Assembly (NCBI RefSeq): GCF_014784055.1
Contig: NZ_CP061813.1
Location: 1,746,001 to 1,810,000, forward strand
From: Polaribacter haliotis
GTDB lineage: Bacteria > Bacteroidota > Bacteroidia > Flavobacteriales > Flavobacteriaceae
Direction: 5' to 3'
Length of the DNA: 64,000 nucleotides
The notes under the pieces are model-generated. The model did no database searches. It was not told where the DNA came from and worked only from the letters and a program-made list of their open reading frames with translations. The position numbers and the translations under genes are program-made. This document shows, in pieces, positions 8,375-17,389 of the stretch. Within the stretch, counting starts at the first letter, position 1; every line of letters starts with the position of its first letter.

Positions 8375-9508
8375 TTGACTCAAAAATTACATATTCTATT
8401 TCTCTGTGGCTGGTTTCCATCTAGGGTTTCACCTACAAATGGCGATTTTATTGAACGCCATGCAAAAGCAGTTGCTACAAAACATTTTGTAACGTTACTG
8501 CATATTATTACAGATAAAAATGCGACAGAAAATATTGAAATTGTATCAAAAAAGGAATCGAATTTAACAACACACATTGCCTATTTAAAAAAAGCTGATA
8601 ATAAACTACATAAGATTTCTCTTTTTATAAAAGCTTTTTTTGCGTTATTAAAAAAAATAGATATTATTGATGTTGTTCATTTAAACGAAATTTTTCCTTT
8701 TGGAATGTTTAGCATATATTTAAAATGGTTTCAGAAAAAACCGTATATAATTTCTGAACATTGGACAGGTTATCACCAACCTCAAGCCGAAAATATTTCT
8801 TTTTTTCAAAAGTTAATTTCAAAAAAAATTACTAAAAATGCTGCTTTTGTTTGTCCTGTAAGTGACAACTTAAAAACATCCATGCAAAAAATTGGTTTAA
8901 AAGGAGAATATAAAAAAGTTCCTAATGTTGTAGATACAGATCTTTTTAAACCTCTGAAGAAAGAAACAGAACTATTTTCAATTATACATATTTCCAATTT
9001 AATGGATGTTCATAAAAACATATCAGGAATGTTATATGTTGCCAAAGAATTAGAAAACAAAATCGGTGCCTTTACTTGGCAATTTATTGGTGGAACTTCT
9101 AAAAATTATTTACAACTAATAAATAAATTAAATTTTTCTTCTGCCAAAATTGAATTTATAAATCATATCCCTCAAAAAAAATTAGTAAATCATTTACAAA
9201 GCTCTAATGTTTTTACACTTTTTAGTAATTATGAAAATTTACCTTGTGTAATTTTAGAATCTTTTTCTTGTGGCGTTCCAGTAATATCAACCAATGTTGG
9301 TGGAATTAAAGAGTATTTTCCTAAAGATTTTGGTGAATTAATTGAACAAAATAATAGCGAAAAGTTGTTAGAAAGCTTGTTGTATTATTACAATAATCCA
9401 GAAATTGATAAAAATATAATGCACAATTATGCTGTAGAAAAATTTAGTAAAAAAGTAATTGCGAATCAATTTTCTGAATTATATTTTAAAGCTTTAAATA
9501 ATTTTTAA
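8375..9508 (+). CDS. Family 4 glycosyltransferase (GT-B fold)
   Basis: This 377-aa enzyme is predicted to transfer a sugar from a nucleotide donor to a growing envelope or extracellular glycan at the cytoplasmic membrane face. The N-terminal Rossmann domain opens with HILFLCGWFPSRVSPTNGDFIERH. The donor-binding half has VPNVVDTDLFKP (183-193) and the EX7E region ENLPCVILESFSCGVPVISTNVGG (287-310), typical of GT4. The start is TTG at 8375; no in-frame ATG occurs before codon 111 and a -7 box precedes it. The flippase gene begins on the base after its stop, so the two are one operon. Confidence 0.88.
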   Translation: MTQKLHILFLCGWFPSRVSPTNGDFIERHAKAVATKHFVTLLHIITDKNATENIEIVSKKESNLTTHIAYLKKADNKLHKISLFIKAFFALLKKIDIIDVVHLNEIFPFGMFSIYLKWFQKKPYIISEHWTGYHQPQAENISFFQKLISKKITKNAAFVCPVSDNLKTSMQKIGLKGEYKKVPNVVDTDLFKPLKKETELFSIIHISNLMDVHKNISGMLYVAKELENKIGAFTWQFIGGTSKNYLQLINKLNFSSAKIEFINHIPQKKLVNHLQSSNVFTLFSNYENLPCVILESFSCGVPVISTNVGGIKEYFPKDFGELIEQNNSEKLLESLLYYYNNPEIDKNIMHNYAVEKFSKKVIANQFSELYFKALNNF

Positions 9509-10765
9509 ATGCTCATAAAAAAATATATACAAAATTTCTTAAGTAGATCTGGAGGTCATATTTTTTTGGCTACTTTTTTCTCTAGATTATTTTCTTTTTT
9601 AGCCTCTTGGTTTGCCATACAATTTGTACCAAATAAAGAATTAGGTGTTGTACTATTTGCCTATAATATTATTCTTTTTTTAATTCCATTTGCTGGGCTT
9701 GGCTTACACCAAAGCTTAATTAGGTATGGTGCTCTATTAAAAACAGCAGAAGAAAAAAATAATTTATTTTCTTATGTATTTAAAAAGGGCTTTCTAATAT
9801 CTATTTGTATTGTAAGTGTAACAATTGTTTTTGCATTATTGTTTCCTTTTCAATTTAATAAAACAGGTATTTATTTAGCTTTCTTGTCTCTTGTTTTAAT
9901 TCCAGATTTTATAATGCAAATCATTAAAATTCAATTTAGACTGCAACATAATAACAAACTGTTTTCTTATGTAGATATTTTTCATAGCACAATTTTAGTC
10001 GTATTTGTATTGCTCTTAAGTTTTTTCTATCAAGAAAATGGTTATGTAATTGCCATAATAATTGCTCCTTTAATTACCTCTTTAGTATTCTTTAAAAGAT
10101 TAAAAATTAATTTATCCTTTAAAATAAAACCAACCATTATTAATTTATCTTTTTGGAAATACGGCTTTTACTCTGGTTTAACTAGTGTAGTTTCTAATCT
10201 TTTATTAGTGATAGATATTTTATTAATAGGTTATTTATTAAAAGATCCTGAGCTAGTAACCTCATATAAATATATCGCTATTATACCATTAAGTATTTTG
10301 TTTTTACCCAGAATGTTTATGGCAACTGACTTTGTTGCTTTTACAGAAAAAATTAGCAATAAAAAATATATTTTTAATTACACAAAAAGTTACATGGCAC
10401 TATTTACAGTAGTTAGTCTTTTCTTTTTTAGCTTTTTTTATTTTTTTGCTGAAACTACTTTAAGCTTAATTGACGAGAGTCTTATTAGATATTCAAGTAG
10501 TTTTATAATTTTATCTTTTGGTGTTTGTGGAGTTTTAATTTTTAGAGGTTTATTTGGAAATCTGCTTTCTTCGATAGGGAAAATTGAAATAAATTATTAC
10601 ATAAATAGTATTGCAATTATTATAAATATTGCTAGTAATTATTATTTAATACCTATTTACGGTATTAAAGGAGCTGCAATAACATCTGCATTTTTAATGT
10701 GGTTTACAGGTATTTTTTCAGCGATTTGGTTTCTATACTTATATCAGAAAAATTATGCTAACTAA
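9509..10765 (+). CDS. Wzx-like polysaccharide/lipid-linked oligosaccharide flippase
   Basis: This 418-aa integral membrane protein has about 12 predicted transmembrane helices across its whole length and the pattern of MOP/Wzx flippases (N-terminal LSRSGGHIFLATFFSRLFSFLASWF, C-terminal SIGKIEINYYINSIAIIINIASNYYLIPIYGIKGAAITSAF). It probably flips a lipid-linked glycan made with the adjacent glycosyltransferase. The ATG directly abuts that gene's stop codon. The stop overlaps the convergent GNAT gene by four bases (CTAA). The substrate cannot be told. Confidence 0.85.
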   Translation: MLIKKYIQNFLSRSGGHIFLATFFSRLFSFLASWFAIQFVPNKELGVVLFAYNIILFLIPFAGLGLHQSLIRYGALLKTAEEKNNLFSYVFKKGFLISICIVSVTIVFALLFPFQFNKTGIYLAFLSLVLIPDFIMQIIKIQFRLQHNNKLFSYVDIFHSTILVVFVLLLSFFYQENGYVIAIIIAPLITSLVFFKRLKINLSFKIKPTIINLSFWKYGFYSGLTSVVSNLLLVIDILLIGYLLKDPELVTSYKYIAIIPLSILFLPRMFMATDFVAFTEKISNKKYIFNYTKSYMALFTVVSLFFFSFFYFFAETTLSLIDESLIRYSSSFIILSFGVCGVLIFRGLFGNLLSSIGKIEINYYINSIAIIINIASNYYLIPIYGIKGAAITSAFLMWFTGIFSAIWFLYLYQKNYAN

Positions 10766-11865
10766 GTAAAAACTACATCTCCATCTCCAGGTTGAAGTGC
10801 TATTTCTGATGTTTGTTTAATAGATTTCTCTAGTTTTTTTGTGATAAAATATTTTTGGGAAAACTCTTTTTTTGTTACAAATGACAGTTGTTCATTCAAT
10901 TCTGTCTCTAATTTCAGATTATAAACAACAATAGTTTTTACTTTCTCTTTATTACATTTATCTATTATAATACTTGCAATCTCTTTACTATTTTCTTCAA
11001 GAAAAAAAGCATAAGGTATTTTTACATGTCCATCTCTAATTGTTATTAAAACACGTCCAATCAAGTTATTAGCACTATTGTAAATTGTATGAAAATTTGA
11101 TTCAAAATTATTTGAATACAAAGAAAAGTTATAATTTTCTGATGCTTTTCTAGAAACCTCATCTGTTAAAACCCAAGGATATTTAAGTATCCAATTAAAC
11201 TCTTTATCACTTCTTCTAAATAAATTCTGACTAGTAAAATTGTTTGTAAATGCTAAAATTGAAGTTGAACTATTTTCATTCATTTTTACAGAAAAGCTAT
11301 TCTTTATTGATGAACTAAATAGATTCTTAAAATCTACAAATACATTCAGAATTACATCTAAAAATTGCCAGAGTATTTTTGTTTTTTCAAACAATTTGTT
11401 TTTGGTTGGTAAAATATCTGCCAAACAAAAACGATTATAATATTTTGTACCTTTTAATTCTTTTAAAAGTAAAAATTCGTCTGTTTTATCGTATACCAAT
11501 TTAGAGGCTTCAGCATAATTTGTATACATTAATTTGCCTTCCCAATCTTTTAAAACCTCTTTAAAAAGTAACGTAGAAATTCCTTTTCTACGGTGTTTTC
11601 CTGCTACCCAATTACCACTTAACCAACCAAAAGAAGTTGGTTTATTTTCATCAAAAAAAATGTCAGGTAAAATAGTTCTGTAAGAAACCAATTCATCTTC
11701 TAGAAAACCCAAATACAAAACAACATCCTTCTTATTGGCTCTTGGATTGTTTACATAAGAAATTGCTCTAGGTTTAGAAATAGGTTTCTCTTTTAATGCT
11801 AAATAAACACTAGAACAAACAAAGTCTTCTAACTCTTGAATGGTTATTTTTTGGATGGAAATCAT
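10762..11865 (-). CDS. GNAT-like N-acyltransferase in a glycan-modification operon
   Basis: This 367-aa cytoplasmic protein has an N-terminal GNAT domain: the acyl-CoA loop is seen in SGNWVAGKHRRKGISTLLFKEVL (about residues 84-106), preceded by strands LYLGFLEDELVSYRTIL. The C-terminal half (about 200-340) may be a second, degenerate GNAT-like domain (HTIYNSANNLIGRVLITIRDGHVKIPYAFF). Its start overlaps the stop of the upstream deacetylase by one base, so it is translationally linked. With the deacetylases and FemAB-like gene it probably acylates an amino sugar or lipid-linked glycan (inference). Confidence 0.72.
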   Translation of the reverse strand: MISIQKITIQELEDFVCSSVYLALKEKPISKPRAISYVNNPRANKKDVVLYLGFLEDELVSYRTILPDIFFDENKPTSFGWLSGNWVAGKHRRKGISTLLFKEVLKDWEGKLMYTNYAEASKLVYDKTDEFLLLKELKGTKYYNRFCLADILPTKNKLFEKTKILWQFLDVILNVFVDFKNLFSSSIKNSFSVKMNENSSTSILAFTNNFTSQNLFRRSDKEFNWILKYPWVLTDEVSRKASENYNFSLYSNNFESNFHTIYNSANNLIGRVLITIRDGHVKIPYAFFLEENSKEIASIIIDKCNKEKVKTIVVYNLKLETELNEQLSFVTKKEFSQKYFITKKLEKSIKQTSEIALQPGDGDVVFT

Positions 11866-12845
11866 TAATTTCTTGGCATTGTATTTTTCTGAAAAGGTAT
11901 TTTTAGAAAATATTTAAAATATTCTTTTAACAAATAGTTCTCTGCATTTTCGTTTCCAATTTCAAAGAATAATCTTTGGAAATTAGTATCGAACTTATCT
12001 TTTTTTATTCCTGACGTTCCAAAACTTGCTTCTATTACTTTTTCGTTCATTAAAGTTGTAAAAAACTCCTTAGAAACCTCTAAATCTGTAAACGGAAAAG
12101 AAAAAACTTTATAATCTAAATGAAACTTTTTAACCAACCAATCTACACATTCTTTTGTCTGATTAATTTGTGCTTCAAAAGAAATATCTGAATACAAAGG
12201 ATGACTTTTAGAATGTGCGCCAATTGTAAAACCCATTGCTATCAATTCTTCTATTTGTGCTGATGATAAATAAGGTTTTTCAGTTTGTAAATATTCATCA
12301 AAAGAAAACTTTATTTCGTTTGCTAAACTGTCTAAAACTTCCTTATTATTAAAATTGATAGCAAATAGTTTTTCTCTAATTGCCTTATCTTCTTCAAAAA
12401 AATCATAAAATTTTGTTTTTTCTTTTTTTGAAGATTTCTCGTAAACTTGATACAATAAACTCGCTTTATACCTATAAAATAATGCTTTGTTATCTACAAA
12501 ATCTGAATTTACAAAAACAGTAGCTGGTATCTTTTTCTCTAATAGAATGGGTGCAACTATTTTATAGAAATTAGACAAACCATCATCAAAAGTAATATGG
12601 AAATAATTTTTCTTTGGTTTTTCTTTCAATTTAGAAATCTCTATGAATTCTTGCATAGAAATTGGGTTATAAAATGTACTTAAAACAGTAATATCATTTT
12701 TAAAATCTATAACTTTTCTTGGTATGTATAAATCTTTTTCAAAGCTTTGTTTTGCATCAGAAACTTTATGATAAAAAGGAACTACCAATCGTTGATCAGA
12801 AGCAGATATCATTCTTTTTAATAAGTTTTCTAGAATAGAATTCAT
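11865..12845 (-). CDS. Polysaccharide deacetylase (NodB/CE4 homology)
   Basis: This 326-aa protein has a NodB-type domain. Motif 1 is ITFDDG with the Asp pair at 87-88, and motif 2 is GAHSKSHP with metal ligands His211 and His215. FPFTDLEVSKEF may be a variant of the C-terminal motif. An upstream YHKVSD element is common in this group. It would hydrolyse N-acetyl (or O-acetyl) groups from a glycan or lipid-linked sugar. No signal peptide is visible, which suggests a cytoplasmic or membrane-associated role. It lies 7 bases after the FemAB-like gene and overlaps the GNAT gene by one base. Confidence 0.82.
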   Translation of the reverse strand: MNSILENLLKRMISASDQRLVVPFYHKVSDAKQSFEKDLYIPRKVIDFKNDITVLSTFYNPISMQEFIEISKLKEKPKKNYFHITFDDGLSNFYKIVAPILLEKKIPATVFVNSDFVDNKALFYRYKASLLYQVYEKSSKKEKTKFYDFFEEDKAIREKLFAINFNNKEVLDSLANEIKFSFDEYLQTEKPYLSSAQIEELIAMGFTIGAHSKSHPLYSDISFEAQINQTKECVDWLVKKFHLDYKVFSFPFTDLEVSKEFFTTLMNEKVIEASFGTSGIKKDKFDTNFQRLFFEIGNENAENYLLKEYFKYFLKIPFQKNTMPRN

Positions 12846-12852
12846 GCTTTTA

Positions 12853-13725
12853 TTAAGAAATAGATTTTAACAAATGAATATAATTTAGGTGATAGTATCC
12901 TTCATTTTCCGCTCCAAAACTTTTAAAGAATGAAGCTACATTCGGAATATTACTTCCTTCAAAATCAAGTATAAAATTAGAATTTTCATGTTGTTTGATA
13001 ATAGTGTTTAATAAAAAACTAGGTGCCTGTAATTTTTTTCCTTCAGCAGTATTTGAAGAAAATAAATATATAATTCTATTTTTAGATTTTAAAAACAAAC
13101 TACCTCCTAACAAAACCTCATCATTATAAACACCTAAAATAAATCCTTTGTTGTTCTTTAAAACATAATCTGCTATATTCTTAATGATTTTTTCAGGGAA
13201 AATTATATCATTATAAAATTCTTTTTTTATTTCAATAAGTTTTTGAATAGAAGTTTCCTTAACCTGAAGATTGTTCTTCTCTCCTACTTTTACTGCGTGC
13301 TTTCTTCCTTTTGAAAAAGACTTAAAAATTTTATCATGTGAAGAATCTAAACGTAAAATATAATTCTTTTTTTCTATCATTTTTGATGATGAAAAATTAC
13401 CGGAATTCATATTTATAGAAATCTTTACAAACTTATTAGGAATTTTATTTAAAAAACTTGCTTGTATTTCCTCAGAAATATTATGTAAAGAAAAAACTCC
13501 CAATTGCTGACAAAAATATGGTTGCGCTACATATTTTAAAAAATATTTCTTTTTCCAAGGTAATGGCATTACAGCTTCATAATCATTTAACACTAAAACA
13601 TCCCAATTATCTGCAACAATATCTAAATACCAAGAAAACGCATAAATTCTAGATTGAATTGAGTTTTCAATACAAGCATCGTATTTTAAAACGTCTAAGT
13701 TTTCTCGTTTTATATACTGAATCAT
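12853..13725 (-). CDS. FemAB/GNAT-like acyl- or aminoacyl-transferase
   Basis: This 290-aa protein resembles FemAB-related GNAT proteins of exopolysaccharide clusters. It has an N-terminal WYLDIVADNWDVLVLNDYEAVMPLPWKKKY segment, a central FSKGRKHAVKVGEKNNLQV element, and a C-terminal acyl-transfer-like core (GFILGVYNDEVLLGGSLFLKSKNRIIYLFSS, FILDFEGSNIPNVASFFKSFGAE). It sits between two deacetylase genes with 3- and 7-base spacers, so one operon is clear. A role in transferring an amino-acid or acyl group to a glycan is an inference from family and context. Confidence 0.7.
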   Translation of the reverse strand: MIQYIKRENLDVLKYDACIENSIQSRIYAFSWYLDIVADNWDVLVLNDYEAVMPLPWKKKYFLKYVAQPYFCQQLGVFSLHNISEEIQASFLNKIPNKFVKISINMNSGNFSSSKMIEKKNYILRLDSSHDKIFKSFSKGRKHAVKVGEKNNLQVKETSIQKLIEIKKEFYNDIIFPEKIIKNIADYVLKNNKGFILGVYNDEVLLGGSLFLKSKNRIIYLFSSNTAEGKKLQAPSFLLNTIIKQHENSNFILDFEGSNIPNVASFFKSFGAENEGYYHLNYIHLLKSIS

Positions 13726-13728
13726 TCT

Positions 13729-15033
13729 TTAGTTTGTCGCTATTTTAATCATAGATTCATAAAGCCTTTTCCAACCTTTCCAACGTAAATAGTCACTTAA
13801 AGTTTCGTTATGAAAAAGTGTTATAAACATGCCATCTACAGCTCTTATTTCGTTTCTTAAATCTCTAATTTTACCTAAAGATTGTTTTGGTGTTATTTTT
13901 AGATAATCGTTTAAAGTTGTATCCATTAAAGCAAATGGAAAAATTTTTAACGGAGTTTGAATTTCGAAATCTAAATCATAAAAATAAAAAGGTGTACAGG
14001 TACCTGCTCTAAAACCAACATTACTTGCATAACCCATAGAATAGTCTTCCTCTATTTCTAAATCTATTAATTGCTGGTAAGTATCTGGCAAGTTAAAACG
14101 TAAATAATGCTGCCTAGATCTTAAAACTGGCATATTGGTAATACTCTCTAATCGTTCTTTTTCTTTCTTTAAAATTGTAAGATTTTGCATTGTAAAATAA
14201 GAAGGATGTAAGCCAACTCTTGCATAATCTACCAATTCTTTAATTTGTAATCTGTATTTACTTTTTGAAGCAGAAACATTGGTATCGAATGTATTATAAT
14301 CGCCAACTGTACAAAAGAAAACAGTTCTTGCATTGTACTGCTTTTTAATTTTTAAAATTTCTGAAAAAGTATCATATGGATCCTTTTTCAATCGAAATAC
14401 TACTGCCAAACGGTTCCAAACATTTAACAATCTAAACTTAAAAATATCGTTAAACAAACCACCAAAAGTTCTTATTAAACTTTTGTATTTATAAGCATAT
14501 GCATTATCGATATCTATTGTAGAAACGTATTTATAACTTCTTCTTTTATATTCGTATTCTGGAAATTTATCTTTTAAAATTTTTAATAATTTATACGCCC
14601 AAATATCTACAATGGGTTTTTCTAAAAATCCGTTTTTATAAGCCAAACTTTGTTCTGCAGTATATCTTCCATGAACGTCTTTTACGTGTGGTAAATATTC
14701 TTCGTATCTGGTAATTAAATAAAAACTTGCTGCAAAAATATCGAAAGGAATTGCCGATTTTCCACCAGCTACAAAAAAACAAGGAACTTCTTCCCATTTT
14801 TGCATATTTATATCTAAATCATTTACACCTTGTTCGAACATTAAATCGTTACTTTTTATAAAAAACTCATTTCCAAGTGGTGTTTTTGTATAAGAAATCT
14901 TAGGTCCATTATGCGCAACAAACTCTTCAACTTTCGAAGTAAAACCAACAGGAATTAAAAGAGTTCGAGTTAGAATATGCTTAAAAATATAACGAATTCT
15001 AGGTGTAATTGTATGTGTATAAACTAATATCAT
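13729..15033 (-). CDS. Polysaccharide deacetylase-family protein with an N-terminal extension (DUF7033-like)
   Basis: This 434-aa protein carries an N-terminal domain of about 165 residues (MILVYTHTITPRIRYIFKHI... FDIFAASFYLITRYEEYLPH) typical of a flavobacterial group, followed by a deacetylase-like barrel. The acidic pair is STIDIDNAYAY (Asp174, Asp176) and the metal His is in RVGLHPSYF (His276). No signal peptide is visible. It is the first gene of the four-gene glycan-modification operon running to 10762. Upstream lies the CAGTCT repeat block instead of an obvious promoter. Substrate and reaction are inferred only from the fold. Confidence 0.75.
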   Translation of the reverse strand: MILVYTHTITPRIRYIFKHILTRTLLIPVGFTSKVEEFVAHNGPKISYTKTPLGNEFFIKSNDLMFEQGVNDLDINMQKWEEVPCFFVAGGKSAIPFDIFAASFYLITRYEEYLPHVKDVHGRYTAEQSLAYKNGFLEKPIVDIWAYKLLKILKDKFPEYEYKRRSYKYVSTIDIDNAYAYKYKSLIRTFGGLFNDIFKFRLLNVWNRLAVVFRLKKDPYDTFSEILKIKKQYNARTVFFCTVGDYNTFDTNVSASKSKYRLQIKELVDYARVGLHPSYFTMQNLTILKKEKERLESITNMPVLRSRQHYLRFNLPDTYQQLIDLEIEEDYSMGYASNVGFRAGTCTPFYFYDLDFEIQTPLKIFPFALMDTTLNDYLKITPKQSLGKIRDLRNEIRAVDGMFITLFHNETLSDYLRWKGWKRLYESMIKIATN

Positions 15034-15045
15034 TTTCTGGTGTTA

Positions 15046-15169
15046 AGTTTGCAGTATTCAGTCTACAGTTAGCAGTCTCAGTCTCAGTCTCAGTCTCAGT
15101 CTCAGTCTCAGTCTCAGTCTCAGTCTCTAAGATTAAACAATTATAAACTATGACTGCTTACTGCAAACT
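15046..15169. repeat. Inverted repeat enclosing a nine-copy CAGTCT array
   Basis: The left arm (15046-15063, AGTTTGCAGTATTCAGTC) is matched at 16 of 18 positions by the reverse complement of the right arm (15152-15169, GACTGCTTACTGCAAACT). Between them lie nine perfect tandem copies of CAGTCT (15073-15126) and about 25 bases of AT-rich sequence. The element fills most of the gap between radC and the deacetylase gene. It is non-coding and lacks CRISPR geometry. It could be a REP-like mobile or structured element, or a slippage-prone spacer. Confidence 0.85.
15073..15126. repeat. Hexanucleotide microsatellite (CAGTCT)9
   Basis: Nine exact, contiguous 6-base units span 54 bases, with a partial copy (CAGTCTACAG) just upstream. 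Perfect identity suggests recent or ongoing slippage. It lies 40-93 bases upstream of the ATG of the - strand deacetylase gene, so a length change could alter promoter spacing or mRNA structure. Confidence 0.95.
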
Positions 15170-15192
15170 GATCTACTACCAACTAATTATTG

Positions 15193-15879
15193 CTAAAGAA
15201 CTCCTTCATCTGCAAAGCTAAAATAATCTTTTTGGGTAATAATTAAATGATCTAACAATTTAATATCTAAAGTTGTGCCTGCATCTTTTATTTTTTGAGT
15301 TAATTGTTTGTCTGCATTACTGGGTTGTAATTTTCCTGAAGGATGGTTATGACACACAATAATTGCAACTGAAGCCAACTCCAATGCACGTTTAAATAGC
15401 AAACGAACATCTACAATTGTGGCTGTTAAACCACCTTTGCTAATCTGCGATTTTGCCATTACTTTGTTGGAATTATTTAAAAATAAAACCCAAAATTCTT
15501 CATGCTCTAAATCGCCAATTACAAGTTGCATAACATTGGCTACATCTTTACTGCTACCAATTTTCGGCTTTTCTAGAGTGTTTTCGAACTGTCTTCTTTT
15601 TCCTAATTCTAAAGCTGTAATAATCGAAATTGCTTTCGCCTCTCCTATTCCATTGAATTCGGTTAATTTTTCGACGGAAAGTTTCGCAAGTTCATTTATG
15701 TTGCCATTAACATAATTTAAGATTCTTTTAGATAAAGCTACTGCACTTTCTTTCTTATTTCCAGAACCAATTAAAATGGCAACTAATTCTGCATCCGATA
15801 AAGAGGCTTTTCCTTTGGCAATTAACTTTTCTCTAGGCCTATCATCTAAAGCCCAAGATTTTATAGTTAATTTTTCCAT
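15193..15879 (-). CDS. radC: RadC-family JAB/MPN-domain protein
   Basis: This 228-aa protein has an N-terminal UPF0758/HhH-like region (LSDAELVAILIGSG, EFNGIGEAKAISIITALELG) and a C-terminal MPN+ (JAMM) metal site: CHNHPSGKLQPSNAD with His177, His179 and Asp190. It is labelled a DNA repair protein in annotation practice, but the biochemical role is uncertain. Its length is normal. A TATTTTTA -7 box on the - strand (15894-15901) lies 14 bases upstream of the ATG. The CAGTCT repeat block follows its stop. Confidence 0.92.
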   Translation of the reverse strand: MEKLTIKSWALDDRPREKLIAKGKASLSDAELVAILIGSGNKKESAVALSKRILNYVNGNINELAKLSVEKLTEFNGIGEAKAISIITALELGKRRQFENTLEKPKIGSSKDVANVMQLVIGDLEHEEFWVLFLNNSNKVMAKSQISKGGLTATIVDVRLLFKRALELASVAIIVCHNHPSGKLQPSNADKQLTQKIKDAGTTLDIKLLDHLIITQKDYFSFADEGVL

Positions 15880-16010
15880 ACATCTATTTTTAGTAAAAAT
15901 ACGAAAACGTTTTTTGATAGCAATTCTTTTAAAAAACCAATCTTAACAAACTCATTTACAGTTATTTTTAAATAATAAAAGGAATTTAAAAAAGTGTTTC
16001 CATTGTTTCG

Positions 16011-16018
16011 TATCTTTG
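16011..16018 (+). promoter_or_regulatory. -7 promoter box of trkA-trkH
   Basis: TATCTTTG matches TAnnTTTG and lies 23 nt before ATG 16042. It falls downstream of the in-frame ATG at 15994, so that upstream start would not be in the mRNA. Confidence 0.6.
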
Positions 16019-16041
16019 CATACTATTTTCTAAATTTTAAT

Positions 16042-17388
16042 ATGAAGATTATTATAGCAGGTGCTGGAGATGTTGGTTTTCACTTAGCAAAACTACTTTC
16101 TTACGAATCTCAAGACACTTACATTATAGATTTTGACGCTGAAAAGTTAAATTACCTTAATAATCATTTAGATGTGATTACTAAAAGAGGTGATGCCACA
16201 TCCATAAAATTATTGAAAGAAATTGGGGTGGAATCTGCAGATTTATTAATCGCGGTTACCGAAAGTCAGAATACAAATTTTACAATTTCTGTAATTGGAA
16301 AGTCTTTAGGTGCTAAAAAAACGATTGCTAGAATAGATAATCCCGAATTTTTAGATAATTGCGAAGTCGATTTTTCTAAATTTGGTGTCGATTTTATGAT
16401 TTCCCCACAAGAACTGGCAGCTAACGAAATTAAAATGCTCTTAAACCAGTCTTCTTTTAACGATACTGTAGCATTTGAAAGTGGGGTTTTTAATGTTATG
16501 GGTACCTCTTTAACCTACAAATCGCCTTTGGTAGATTTATCTGTAAAAGAGGCAAAGCAAAAATTTAGTAATATCGATTTTATTACGATAGCTATTAAAA
16601 GAGAGAATGTTTCGCAAACTATTATTCCTAGAGGAGACACTAAATATCAATTAAACGATCAAGTATATTTTTCTGTACCAAATTATAGTATGAAGGATTT
16701 GTATCCAATTATTGGAAAAAAACAATTCAACATAAAAAATGTAATTATTTTAGGGGGAAGTAGTATTGGAGAAAAAACCGCTAGAAATTTATGTAAAGAT
16801 AATTTTAGCGTAAAATTGATTGAAAAAAATAGAGAAAAAGCAGAAATTTTAGCAGAAGACTTAAGCAATGCTTTAGTAATTAATGGAGATGGAAGAGATT
16901 TAGAATTATTGGAAGAAGAAAACATTAGAGAAACAGATGCTTTTATTGCAGTTACAGGAAATTCTGAAACAAATATTATGTCTTGTCTCGTTGCAAAATC
17001 TAAAGGCGTAAAAAAGACGATTGCGTTGGTAGAAAATATGGATTATATCGATATTTCCCAGACAATTGGAATTGAGTCTCTAATCAACAAAAAATTAATT
17101 GCTGCAAGTAATATTCTTAGACATATTCGTAAAGGTGAAATTTTAGCATTGGCAAACTTACACAACATAGATGCAGAAGTTTTTGAGTTTGAAGTAAGAC
17201 CAAATGCAAAAGTAACTCAAAAGCCAATTAAAGATTTAAACTTTCCAAGAGAAGCTGTTTTTGGAGGAATTATTAGAGATGGAAAGCCGTTAATGTCTTT
17301 TGGTACAATGCAAATACAAAATGGAGATAAAGTAATTGTATTTTGTTTACCAGAAGCTATTAGTACTGTAGAAGGACTATTCAAATAA
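16042..17388 (+). CDS. trkA: Trk potassium uptake regulatory subunit TrkA
   Basis: This is the peripheral NAD(H)-binding RCK protein that gates the TrkH potassium channel on the cytoplasmic side. From ATG 16042 it is 448 aa and starts MKIIIAGAGDVG, a Rossmann GxGxxG motif at residues 7-12. The frame extends 16 codons upstream, but a -7 box lies inside that extension. The second RCK half begins at NVIILGGSSIGEKTARNL, and each half ends in a TrkA-C domain (for example VRPNAKVTQKPIKDLNF). The duplicated layout and length match TrkA. The trkH ATG begins one base after its stop. Confidence 0.94.
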   Translation: MKIIIAGAGDVGFHLAKLLSYESQDTYIIDFDAEKLNYLNNHLDVITKRGDATSIKLLKEIGVESADLLIAVTESQNTNFTISVIGKSLGAKKTIARIDNPEFLDNCEVDFSKFGVDFMISPQELAANEIKMLLNQSSFNDTVAFESGVFNVMGTSLTYKSPLVDLSVKEAKQKFSNIDFITIAIKRENVSQTIIPRGDTKYQLNDQVYFSVPNYSMKDLYPIIGKKQFNIKNVIILGGSSIGEKTARNLCKDNFSVKLIEKNREKAEILAEDLSNALVINGDGRDLELLEEENIRETDAFIAVTGNSETNIMSCLVAKSKGVKKTIALVENMDYIDISQTIGIESLINKKLIAASNILRHIRKGEILALANLHNIDAEVFEFEVRPNAKVTQKPIKDLNFPREAVFGGIIRDGKPLMSFGTMQIQNGDKVIVFCLPEAISTVEGLFK

Positions 17389-17389
17389 A

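Noticed and set aside
15073..15126. CAGTCT array as a possible CRISPR
   Set aside because: Units are 6 bases with no spacers and no cas genes nearby; it is a microsatellite.
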